This document shows, one piece after another, positions 1 to 5,582 of a stretch of DNA of 7,392 nucleotides (within the stretch, counting starts at the first letter, position 1; each line of letters opens with the position of its first letter). The notes beneath the pieces were generated by a model. The model had not been told where the DNA came from and did not search any database. It was given only the letters and a program-made list of their open reading frames with translations. The position numbers and the translations under genes were made by a program. The DNA lies in the NCBI GenBank assembly GCA_016873375.1, contig VGXJ01000083.1, positions 1 through 7,392 on the forward strand, given 5' to 3'. Source of the DNA: Phycisphaerae bacterium. GTDB lineage: Bacteria > Planctomycetota > Phycisphaerae > Phycisphaerales > SM1A02.

Positions 1-151
1 TGAGCAGCGCCTTGCGAGGGTTGTCGAAGCCCAGAAGATGGCGATTCTTGGCGAAGAACTCGCTGACCGAGATGTCACGCTGGCGCGTGGCCATCTCCTC
101 GGCGGTGGCTCCCTTGCGACGCTTTGCGGTGGTTTCGCTCACGGCTTCCAT
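1..151 (-). CDS. top6B: DNA topoisomerase VI subunit B, N-terminal fragment
   Basis: Translating the minus strand from the ATG at 151 gives 50 residues before the window ends. After a short basic tail (KRRKG at residues 10-14) comes an AEEM block, then ISVSEFFAKNRHLLGFDNP (residues 27-45) and RKALL. This is the conserved N-terminal strap of Top6B, which precedes the GHKL/Bergerat ATP-binding fold. Top6B is the ATPase half of the A2B2 type IIB topoisomerase that passes one duplex through a double-strand break made by Top6A (Spo11-like). The ATP-binding N-box and everything after it lie outside the window, so activity cannot be judged. An in-frame ATG at 169 would add six residues (MKARWS). Neither start has a good ribosome binding site, and 151 is chosen because it is closer to the conserved block. 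The gene is divergent from ndk. Topo VI is typical of archaea and plants and patchy in bacteria. The identification rests on recognising the conserved block by eye. Confidence 0.85.
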   Translation of the reverse strand, partial: MEAVSETTAKRRKGATAEEMATRQRDISVSEFFAKNRHLLGFDNPRKALL

Positions 152-187
152 GCTCCATCTCGCCTTCATGCGGCATCCATGCCCGAA

Positions 188-205
188 GGCCCGAACCGAC
201 GGGCC
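188..205. repeat. Perfect 6-bp inverted repeat in the top6B-ndk gap
   Basis: GGCCCG (188-193) and CGGGCC (200-205) are perfect inverted arms around the six-base loop AACCGA. The dyad lies upstream of the top6B start. In this GC-rich DNA a 6-bp stem could arise by chance. It could be a weak leader hairpin or part of an operator. Confidence 0.35.
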
Positions 206-206
206 G

Positions 207-222
207 CGCTTGGATCCTAGCG
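207..222. promoter_or_regulatory. 16-base near-palindrome, possible operator
   Basis: CGCT-T-GGATCC-T-AGCG reads the same on both strands except for one opposed T/T pair (211 and 218). It lies in the gap between divergent top6B and ndk, where a regulator could act on both. On the minus strand it contains TAGGAT (219 to 214), a plausible -10 element for top6B, but I see no convincing -35. Function is inferred from symmetry and position only. Confidence 0.35.
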
Positions 223-254
223 ACCTGCGACCGATCCGCTGACTCGGCACCCGG

Positions 255-283
255 TTGGCCCGGCCCACGGAAACCGCTACCAT
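255..283 (+). promoter_or_regulatory. Predicted ndk promoter
   Basis: TTGGCC (255-260) and TACCAT (278-283) are separated by exactly 17 bases. Each matches the sigma-70 consensus at four of six positions. Transcription would start near 290, giving a leader of about 25 bases that contains the ndk ribosome binding site AAAGGAG (302-308). Confidence 0.5.
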
Positions 284-314
284 TCCTGCCCCAATTCCAC
301 CAAAGGAGCACCCC

Positions 315-785
315 ATGGAAACCACCCTGATCATCCTGAAGCCAGATGCCGTCCAGCGCGGACTGTGCGGCCGCATCATCACCCGCTTCGAAGAGAAGGG
401 CCTGCAGATTGTCGGCATGAAGCTGATGCAGATCTCGCAGGACCTTGCAGCGACCCACTACAAGGACCACTCGAGCAAGCCGTTCTACCCCGGCCTCGTG
501 CGGTTCATGACCAGCAGCCCCGTCGTCGTGATGGCCGTGCGCGGCATCGGTGCGATCACCATCTGCCGCAACATGATGGGTGCCACGTTCGGCTCGAAGG
601 CCAACCCCGGCACGATCCGCGGCGACTTCGGGGTTTCGAACAGCTTCAACCTCATCCATGGGTCGGACGGTCCCGAAGCAGCCGCTCGCGAGTTGGGGAT
701 CTTCTTCAAGGCTGGCGAGGTGATCGAGTTCCCGCGTGCCAGCGAGACCTGGATCTACGACGCCTCGGGCGGCAAGCCTGAGTGA
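315..785 (+). CDS. ndk: Nucleoside diphosphate kinase
   Basis: This 156-residue cytoplasmic enzyme transfers the gamma phosphate from ATP to other (d)NDPs through a phosphohistidine, balancing the NTP and dNTP pools. Visible landmarks are LKPDAVQRG near the N-terminus (K9), HYKDHSSKPFY (residues 48-58), FMTSSPVVVM, R85, PGTIRGDFG (98-106) and the active-site segment NLIHGSD with catalytic H115. The ATG at 315 is chosen because AAAGGAG (302-308) sits six bases upstream and the protein then begins METTLIILKPD, as expected for the family. The upstream in-frame extension from 255 has no support. The protein is somewhat longer than the roughly 140-residue enzymes of many bacteria: the end carries a WIYD segment like the WIYE of the longer hexameric NDK type. 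It stands alone between divergent top6B and a hairpin at 820-852, so it is probably monocistronic. Confidence 0.97.
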   Translation: METTLIILKPDAVQRGLCGRIITRFEEKGLQIVGMKLMQISQDLAATHYKDHSSKPFYPGLVRFMTSSPVVVMAVRGIGAITICRNMMGATFGSKANPGTIRGDFGVSNSFNLIHGSDGPEAAARELGIFFKAGEVIEFPRASETWIYDASGGKPE

Positions 786-819
786 TCCGGCCTGAGGGCA
801 CGATCATTGAAGACCATCG

Positions 820-852
820 ACCGCGGCGCTCCACTCCAAGGGGCGCCGCGGT
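820..852 (+). terminator. Strong GC hairpin after ndk
   Basis: ACCGCGGCGCTCC (820-832) pairs with GGGGCGCCGCGGT (840-852), giving 13 base pairs including one G-U, around the seven-base loop ACTCCAA. It starts 35 bases after the ndk stop. No T-tract follows (next bases GCGTTGTGG), so it is not a textbook intrinsic terminator. It may stop transcription or protect the 3' end of the mRNA. Confidence 0.6.
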
Positions 853-925
853 GCGTTGTGGAGCCTTCCGATGTGGTTGGCGCGCACGATGGCGGCAGGC
901 CGCGGCACGCCGTAGCGGGCTCGCG

Positions 926-1051
926 GGGATACATTAGTTATAGGACATATAAAACCCTGACCTTATCCGAACCTTGAAACCACTGGCCGAAGTAATACGA
1001 AGTATGTTTCAGTCGCGGCTGAAATCACGAAGCACCCTCTCGGAGGCCCTC
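926..1051 (+). promoter_or_regulatory. AT-rich promoter/leader of the sigma factor gene
   Basis: About two thirds of the bases from 930 to 968 are A or T, in sharp contrast to the GC-rich surroundings. TATAAA (948-953) is the best -10 candidate, but no good -35 lies 16-18 bases upstream. TTATA (938-942) and TATAA (948-952) form a 5-bp dyad around GGACA. ATAC-GAA-GTAT (995-1005) is a second small dyad. TTTCAG (1007-1012) and CTGAAA (1019-1024) form a third, 6 bp around TCGCGG, in the presumed 5' leader. GGAGG (1042-1046) is the ribosome binding site. Confidence 0.45.
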
Positions 1052-2062
1052 ATGCCACAGCGCACAGCAGCATCGGCGGTTCGCAAGCCAACGTTCGTGC
1101 CCACGACGCTGTCGGCAGCTGCCCGTCGGGCGCTTGGGCCGCAGGACGCAGAACTGGTCGCTTCGGTGATGGCCGATCCGATGGACTTCATGCCGGCACC
1201 GGAGTTCGCGCGCTCCAACGCCGAACGAAAGATCTTCACCGAGGCCCCGCCCATCCGTCGCCCCAAGGTCGACTGGTACTGCCCGCTCATGCATGAGGAG
1301 CGTGCCTCGGGCCGAGGCAGCGATTCCCTGCTGCTCACGGGCGCCCAAGAGCGCGTGCTCTTCATGCAGTTCAATTACGCGCGCTACCGCGTCGCGCGGA
1401 TTCAAAAGGCGCAACGAGGCCAGGCGCTGGAAACCCGCGAAGCTCGCGAGGTGTTGCATTGGGCCCACGCCGCCGCTCAGCTCCGAGACCAGATTGCCGA
1501 AATCAACCTTGGCCTCGTGCTCGCGATGGCCAAGCGCGTGCGCAACGCCGACATCGAATTCGCTGACCTGATCAGCGAAGGCAACATGGCCCTCATGCGC
1601 GCGGTCGACAAGTTCGACTGCGGTCGTGGCTTCAAGTTCAGCACCTATGCCTGCCGCGCCATCCTGAAGGCCTTCAGCCGGCACGGCATCAAGCAGACCA
1701 AGCACCGCCAGCGCTTCCCGACCGAGTTTGACCCTGCGATGGAGCGGGGAGATCACCCAGGGATCGTTCGCGCCGAGCACGAGCGCGAGTGCGCCTCGGA
1801 AGTCGGCTGGCTGCTTGAGTCCAATCAGGCCGATCTCACGGCGCTCGAGCGCGAAGTCATCGAAAGCCGCTTCGGACTCAACGCGCCCATCGCCAGCGCC
1901 CTGCCCACGCTTGAGCAGATCGGTGCAAGCCTCGGCGTGACCAAGGAACGCGTCCGCCAGATCCAGATCCGTGCGCTGGAGAAGCTGCGCAACGCGTACA
2001 TGTATCGTGCCGAACGCCGCGCCGTACCGACTGCCAGCGACGAAACGCTCGCGCTGAACTGA
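1052..2062 (+). CDS. Sigma-70 family RNA polymerase sigma factor
   Basis: This 336-residue factor would direct RNA polymerase to a promoter set. Residues 1-90 are a poorly conserved, partly basic N-terminus. Residues 93-113 (LLLTGAQERVLFMQFNYARYR) resemble region 1.2 and the LLT..QE..LF..xNY pattern of planctomycete sigma factors. Region 2 spans about 145-215, with NLGLVLAMAKR, DLISEGNMALMRAVDKFD and GFKFSTYACRAILKAF; the usual WW of region 2.4 is replaced by CR. Region 4 spans about 258-318, with LTALEREVIESRFGL and the helix-turn-helix PTLEQIGASLGVTKERVRQI. Only about 35 residues separate regions 2 and 4, so region 3 is almost absent. The start at 1052 is chosen for GGAGG five bases upstream; in-frame TTG 974 and ATG 1004 are alternatives without such a site. 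The gene converges with the MFS gene. No anti-sigma partner is next to it. Target promoters are unknown. Confidence 0.93.
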   Translation: MPQRTAASAVRKPTFVPTTLSAAARRALGPQDAELVASVMADPMDFMPAPEFARSNAERKIFTEAPPIRRPKVDWYCPLMHEERASGRGSDSLLLTGAQERVLFMQFNYARYRVARIQKAQRGQALETREAREVLHWAHAAAQLRDQIAEINLGLVLAMAKRVRNADIEFADLISEGNMALMRAVDKFDCGRGFKFSTYACRAILKAFSRHGIKQTKHRQRFPTEFDPAMERGDHPGIVRAEHERECASEVGWLLESNQADLTALEREVIESRFGLNAPIASALPTLEQIGASLGVTKERVRQIQIRALEKLRNAYMYRAERRAVPTASDETLALN

Positions 2063-2072
2063 CAGCGAGACG

Positions 2073-2084
2073 ACCGAAGCCGGT
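2073..2084. terminator. Weak hairpin between convergent genes
   Basis: ACCG-AAGC-CGGT sits in the 27 bases between the sigma stop and the MFS stop. On the minus strand the same bases can fold into a short stem closed by C(TTCG)G, a stable tetraloop. The stem is only four base pairs and no T-tract follows on either strand. It is a possible bidirectional terminator by position only. Confidence 0.2.
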
Positions 2085-2089
2085 GTGAC

Positions 2090-3265
2090 CTACTCCTGCC
2101 ATCGCGCCGTGGCCACCGCACAACAGGTGACCGCCGCGTGCAGCAGGGCGAATCCAACGATGATGCCCTGGTAACTCGACGCCGCGTCCCCCGCCACGCC
2201 GAGCACCATCACTGGAATGACCGCTCCGCTCGCGTAACCCACGCCGCCACTGGTGGCAAAGGCCGTGAAGCCAACGGGCCCGCGATCCACGGCGTGCTCG
2301 AGCGCAAGGCTCGTCGGCAGCAGCGCAGCACCCGCCAACCCAAGCACGGCAAGCACACTCACGAGGGCCAGTTGCGCATCGCCCACGAAGGGCACCGCGG
2401 CCAACGCGACGGCATAGATCCCGCCGGCCCACTGACGCAGACGCAGCGTGCCCACCCGCTGCGCCAAGAGCCCCGCGGGCCACGCTCCCACAGCCATGGC
2501 CAAGAGCGGCAAGCCGACCATCCATCCTCGCTCGCTGGCGTCATACGCGAAAAACCCAGCCAGGAAGAGGCTGAGCGTCCCAGTCAACACGCCGCCCGTG
2601 GCACGATCGACGAACGCCATCGCCAGCACGACCCATGCGGGGACGGTGCGTGCGCGGTCGAGCCCCACCGCCATGCCAGTCTTGGGTGTCGAACCGACTG
2701 ACGCCTCTTCAGGGCTTCCCTCGAGAGCGACATTCCAGATGGCCGCCAGCACGGCGACCAGCGCCGAGCTTCCCGCACCAAGGATGAAGACCACCCGCTC
2801 CGCCCCAGGACCCATCAGCTTTGCTGCCAGTCCACCGGTGGCCATGCCGCATCCCACACCACCCAAGAGCACCATCGAGCCCAATCCCAGGCGGCCAGAC
2901 ACCGAGCCTGCGAGCGAGCGCCCGAGCAACTGCATGAGGACTCCGAAGACGATGGCGTCCGGGACGCCCTCCAGTGCACGAACAGCCATCGTGCCAGGCC
3001 ATCCCAGCGGCAGCCACAGGCAGGCAATGAGCAGGGCATCGAGCATGGACGCTGCGATGAGCAGTCGAACTGGATGGATCGAACGCTGGAGGCGCGCGAC
3101 CACGCCGATGGCCGCGACCGCACCGAGCAGATTGACGAGCAGGAACGCCTGCGCCTCGGTTCGACTGACGCCGTAGCGGTCCACGCAGAGGTCCTTGAGG
3201 ACGGGCACGACCATCGCGTCGGGCAGGGCCGAGAGGAAAATGAGCAGACAGACCAGTCGCTGCAC
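2090..3265 (-). CDS. MFS transporter, 12 transmembrane segments
   Basis: From a GTG at 3265 this is a 391-residue inner-membrane protein rich in Leu, Ala, Val and Gly. About 12 hydrophobic segments fall into two halves of six, joined by a polar loop at about residues 182-207 (GSPEEASVGSTPKTG region). TM1 (about 4-22) has LSALPDAMVVPVL, common in MFS carriers. The loop after TM2 carries ARLQRSIHPVR, a degenerate motif A. The equivalent loop in the second half, GLLAQRVGTLRLR (265-277), is better conserved. The substrate cannot be told. The start is uncertain: ATG 3349 gives 419 residues, but its N-terminus would be a polar, Pro/Arg-rich tail and would leave only six bases to the divergent scoA start. 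GTG 3265 gives normal family length and lies six bases after TACCGT, as in scoA. It shares its upstream region with scoA, so joint regulation is possible. Confidence 0.85.
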   Translation of the reverse strand: MQRLVCLLIFLSALPDAMVVPVLKDLCVDRYGVSRTEAQAFLLVNLLGAVAAIGVVARLQRSIHPVRLLIAASMLDALLIACLWLPLGWPGTMAVRALEGVPDAIVFGVLMQLLGRSLAGSVSGRLGLGSMVLLGGVGCGMATGGLAAKLMGPGAERVVFILGAGSSALVAVLAAIWNVALEGSPEEASVGSTPKTGMAVGLDRARTVPAWVVLAMAFVDRATGGVLTGTLSLFLAGFFAYDASERGWMVGLPLLAMAVGAWPAGLLAQRVGTLRLRQWAGGIYAVALAAVPFVGDAQLALVSVLAVLGLAGAALLPTSLALEHAVDRGPVGFTAFATSGGVGYASGAVIPVMVLGVAGDAASSYQGIIVGFALLHAAVTCCAVATARWQE

Positions 3266-3355
3266 CGGGGAACGGTAGCCGGGAGCGCGTGTGCTCGGCC
3301 GGCCATCGGCATGCACTTGCCACAATCGCGCAGGAACGGTCACTACCATCGCACC
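3266..3355. promoter_or_regulatory. Divergent MFS-scoA promoter region
   Basis: These 90 bases separate the two divergent starts. On the plus strand TACCAT (3344-3349) is followed by six bases and the scoA ATG. On the minus strand TACCGT (3277 to 3272) is followed by six bases and the MFS GTG. A -10 at this distance would place transcription starts on the start codons themselves, predicting leaderless mRNAs. That fits the absence of a Shine-Dalgarno sequence at both genes. Clear -35 boxes are lacking: TTGCCA at 3317-3322 is 21 bases from TACCAT, which is too far. Confidence 0.45.
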
Positions 3356-4051
3356 ATGGACAAGGTCTTTGCCTCCCCAATGGCTGCTCTCGAAGGCGTG
3401 ATTCGCGACGGGATGACCGTGGCGGTCGGAGGCTTCGGGCTCTGCGGCATCCCGGAACAGCTCATCCTGGCCCTTCGTGATTCGGGCGCCAAGGAACTGA
3501 CCGCCGTCAGCAACAACGCCGGCGTGGATGACTGGGGGCTGGGGCTTCTGTTGCAGACGAGGCAGATCCGCAAGATGGTCTCGAGTTATGTCGGTGAAAA
3601 CGCCGAATTCGAACGGCAGTTCATGAGCGGTGAGCTCGAACTGGAGTTCACGCCCCAGGGCACGCTGGCCGAGCGCATGCGCGCCGGCGGAGCAGGCATC
3701 CCCGCCTTCTACACCAAGACGGGCGTAGGCACGGTGGTGGCGGACGGCAAGCCGCACATGGATTTCGACGGCGAGACATACGTCATGGAGCGCGCCATCA
3801 AAGCGGATGTTTCACTGGTCAAGGCGTGGCGAGCGGACCCGGCGGGAAACCTCGTCTTCCGCAGGACGGCACGCAACTTCAACCCGATGGCGGCGACCTG
3901 CGGCGCCGTGACGATTGCCGAGGTTGAGGAATTGGTCCCCCTGGGATCGCTCGATCCCGACCAGATCCACACGCCCGGCATCTTCGTGCAGCGCATCGTG
4001 GTCACCGCGAGTGAAAAGCGCATCGAGCAGCGCACCGTGAGCAAGGGTTGA
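3356..4051 (+). CDS. scoA: 3-oxoacid CoA-transferase subunit A
   Basis: This 231-residue protein has the normal full length of the alpha subunit of succinyl-CoA:3-oxoacid (acetoacetate) CoA-transferase. That enzyme moves CoA from succinyl-CoA to acetoacetate so ketone bodies or butyrate-type products can be used. The family I signature runs from D18 to P33 (DGMTVAVGGFGLCGIP). Other family blocks are SNNAGVDDWGLG (52-63), SSYVGEN (76-82), LEFTPQGTLAE, RAGGAGIPAFYTKTGVGT (109-126), NLVFRRTARNFNP (165-177), LDPDQIHTPGI and a closing EKRIEQRTV. The ATG at 3356 gives the usual MDKVFAS beginning but has no Shine-Dalgarno sequence and may be leaderless. The catalytic glutamate of these enzymes lies in subunit B, normally encoded directly downstream. 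None is present here: a 192-base spacer and an unrelated secreted protein follow. The protein therefore needs a partner from elsewhere to be active. atoD or pcaI-type relatives are possible, but the sequence looks most like SCOT-A. Confidence 0.93.
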   Translation: MDKVFASPMAALEGVIRDGMTVAVGGFGLCGIPEQLILALRDSGAKELTAVSNNAGVDDWGLGLLLQTRQIRKMVSSYVGENAEFERQFMSGELELEFTPQGTLAERMRAGGAGIPAFYTKTGVGTVVADGKPHMDFDGETYVMERAIKADVSLVKAWRADPAGNLVFRRTARNFNPMAATCGAVTIAEVEELVPLGSLDPDQIHTPGIFVQRIVVTASEKRIEQRTVSKG

Positions 4052-4099
4052 GTGGCCACGAGCAGAACGCCGGAGGGCCGCACGCAGGATAAGATTCTC

Positions 4100-4125
4100 G
4101 GACCTTCTGGAAGGTCCCGAAGGTC
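4100..4125. promoter_or_regulatory. 18-base perfect palindrome plus third half-site
   Basis: GGACCTTC (4100-4107) and GAAGGTCC (4110-4117) are perfect inverted arms two bases apart. GAAGGTC then recurs at 4119-4125, nine bases after its first copy. TAAGAT (4090-4095) just upstream is a possible -10, which would put the palindrome at or just after the transcription start of the next gene. It could be an operator, or an RNA hairpin (7 bp with loop CTGG) ending the scoA transcript; no T-tract follows. Confidence 0.5.
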
Positions 4126-4164
4126 GGCTGGAAGTCATCAACCCTCGCCAATTCGAAGCCCGTT

Positions 4165-4176
4165 TGCGTCGACGCA
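4165..4176. repeat. 12-base perfect palindrome TGCGTCGACGCA
   Basis: TGCGTC and GACGCA are contiguous perfect inverted arms, 68 bases before the start of the secreted-protein gene. This could be a second regulator site in the same leader, or chance. Confidence 0.3.
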
Positions 4177-4243
4177 TGCAACATTCCGACCCCTGCGCCG
4201 TTTCACCTCGGCCCGATCTGAACGTCACACGGAGACCATCACC

Positions 4244-5569
4244 ATGAAGCGCTTCCTGCTCGCCGCCGCTGTCGCCGCCGCCTCCCTCGCCATCACGCCC
4301 AGCGTGCATGCCCAATTGCCGCGCGAGGCCGGCTTCGGCGAGATCTTCTCCACCGACTTCATGCCGAGGGACATGTCGCTCTTCGTCGACTTCCTTGAGC
4401 TGGAGGACTGGCAAAGGCCCGTGCTCGAGGCCCTTCTGGTCGACTACCAGTCCGAGTATCGCGCGGGCGAGCAAGGCCTGCGCGACAAGCTCACCGCCAT
4501 GAAGGACCAGATCGCCGGTGCCGGCGAGAACGGCGGGCTGACCGTGCTCATGAAGCCGATCGAAGATTGGAAAGTCGAGAAGGAGGCGATGAAGCAGCGC
4601 TTCCTCGACGACGTGAGGGGCCAGCTCTCCGACGCCCAGCTCGAGCGTTGGCCGCGCCTGGAGCGCGCGCTGCGCCGCGAGAAGCAGTTGCCGCAGGGCC
4701 GTCTGAGCGGCGAGAAGACCGACTTGATCATCGTGATGCGCCAGATCGACGTTCCCCTGGACAACCGTCTCGAGGCCAAGGACGCGATCGCTGCGTACGA
4801 AAGCGCGCTCGACCTGGCGCTCATGGAACGCATGAAGCAGCAGGAGTCGAGCCAGCCACGCATCCGCAAGGCGATCACCGACAACGATTCAGGCTCGGGC
4901 TTGGCCGAACTTGAGCGCATCGTGGCCGCCCGCATCGCCGTACGCAACGTGACCGACGCCCACATCGATGCGCTCGCCACGGCATTCGGTGCCGAATGGG
5001 GACCGAAGTTCCGTGAGCGCGCGATGCGAGATGCGTATCCGTTGGCCTGCCGCACCCCCCCGCTTGATCCGTTCTTCGAGAACGTTCTTGCCATCGAGGA
5101 TCTGTCGGCCGAACAGCTCACGCAGATCAACGACATCCGATCACGCTTCAACGACGCGATGAACACGCTGCAGGGCGTATTCGTTGCCAAGGTCCGTCAG
5201 GTCGAGCCCGAGCGCGAGACCGAACGCGCTCGGCTGGCTGCAGATGCTGCGCGCAACGTGCAGGCCTCGAAGGGCGAGCAGGAGCCATACCGGGACCTGA
5301 TCACCGAGCGCGATCGCCTGATCGAGGATGCGCGCACTCGCGTGATCGCGCTGCTCAACGAGGACCAGAAGGCCAAGATCCCCGGTATCGACAAGTACCT
5401 CAACAAGGAAGAGGATCGCGCGAAGCCTGGCTCCGAGGACGCGAAGAAGCGCCAGATGCTCCGCAGCGACGACGGAGTCTTGCGCAACGCTGATGGTGAT
5501 GGCCTCGGCACGCAAAGCCCGGATCCCCGCGTCAAGGGTGGCGGCAACGGCACCGATACTCCGCGCTGA
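4244..5569 (+). CDS. Secreted helical protein with LTxxQ-like motifs, unknown function
   Basis: This 441-residue protein starts with a clear Sec signal peptide: MKR, a hydrophobic stretch LLAAAVAAASLAI, and a VHA cleavage site around residue 23. The mature part is rich in Glu, Arg, Gln, Ala and Leu and should be almost all helix. LTxxQ-like motifs, as in the periplasmic Spy/CpxP family, occur at LSDAQ (128-132), LSAEQ (287-291) and LNEDQ (371-375), with a looser LELEDWQ at 51-57. This suggests two related helical units, about 45-145 and 280-385, roughly double the size of Spy or CpxP. The last 50 residues are charged and Gly/Asp/Pro-rich, probably disordered. There is no membrane anchor beyond the signal peptide. 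GGAG (4231-4234) nine bases upstream supports ATG 4244. The gene ends 13 bases before gspE, so the two are probably co-transcribed; a periplasmic role near the secretion machine is an inference. I do not recognise a named family. Confidence 0.85.
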   Translation: MKRFLLAAAVAAASLAITPSVHAQLPREAGFGEIFSTDFMPRDMSLFVDFLELEDWQRPVLEALLVDYQSEYRAGEQGLRDKLTAMKDQIAGAGENGGLTVLMKPIEDWKVEKEAMKQRFLDDVRGQLSDAQLERWPRLERALRREKQLPQGRLSGEKTDLIIVMRQIDVPLDNRLEAKDAIAAYESALDLALMERMKQQESSQPRIRKAITDNDSGSGLAELERIVAARIAVRNVTDAHIDALATAFGAEWGPKFRERAMRDAYPLACRTPPLDPFFENVLAIEDLSAEQLTQINDIRSRFNDAMNTLQGVFVAKVRQVEPERETERARLAADAARNVQASKGEQEPYRDLITERDRLIEDARTRVIALLNEDQKAKIPGIDKYLNKEEDRAKPGSEDAKKRQMLRSDDGVLRNADGDGLGTQSPDPRVKGGGNGTDTPR

Positions 5570-5582
5570 CCGACTGGAACCC

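Noticed and set aside
993..1006. AATACGAAGTAT resembles one arm of loxP
   Set aside because: Only about nine bases match, there is no second 13-base arm at the right spacing, and no recombinase gene is nearby.
974..1051. Longer sigma factor starting at TTG 974 or ATG 1004
   Set aside because: No ribosome binding site precedes either codon, whereas GGAGG lies five bases before ATG 1052. Not fully excluded.
1025..1780. A 251-codon minus-strand frame opposite the sigma gene
   Set aside because: No recognisable motifs; it overlaps clear sigma regions on the other strand and is a shadow of GC codon bias.
2138..3176. Long plus-strand frames across the MFS gene
   Set aside because: They are low-complexity Arg/His/Pro/Ser/Thr-rich translations with no domain, while the minus strand gives a coherent 12-segment membrane protein.
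3266..3757. Upstream extension of the MFS frame on the minus strand to 3757
   Set aside because: It would overlap scoA by about 400 bases and add a non-hydrophobic N-terminus unlike any MFS protein.
4049..4246. scoA and the secreted protein share one frame, interrupted only by TGA at 4049-4051
   Set aside because: A 64-codon stretch without stops is not rare at this GC content. The downstream gene has its own ribosome binding site and signal peptide, and scoA ends at its normal length, so stop readthrough or selenocysteine is unlikely.
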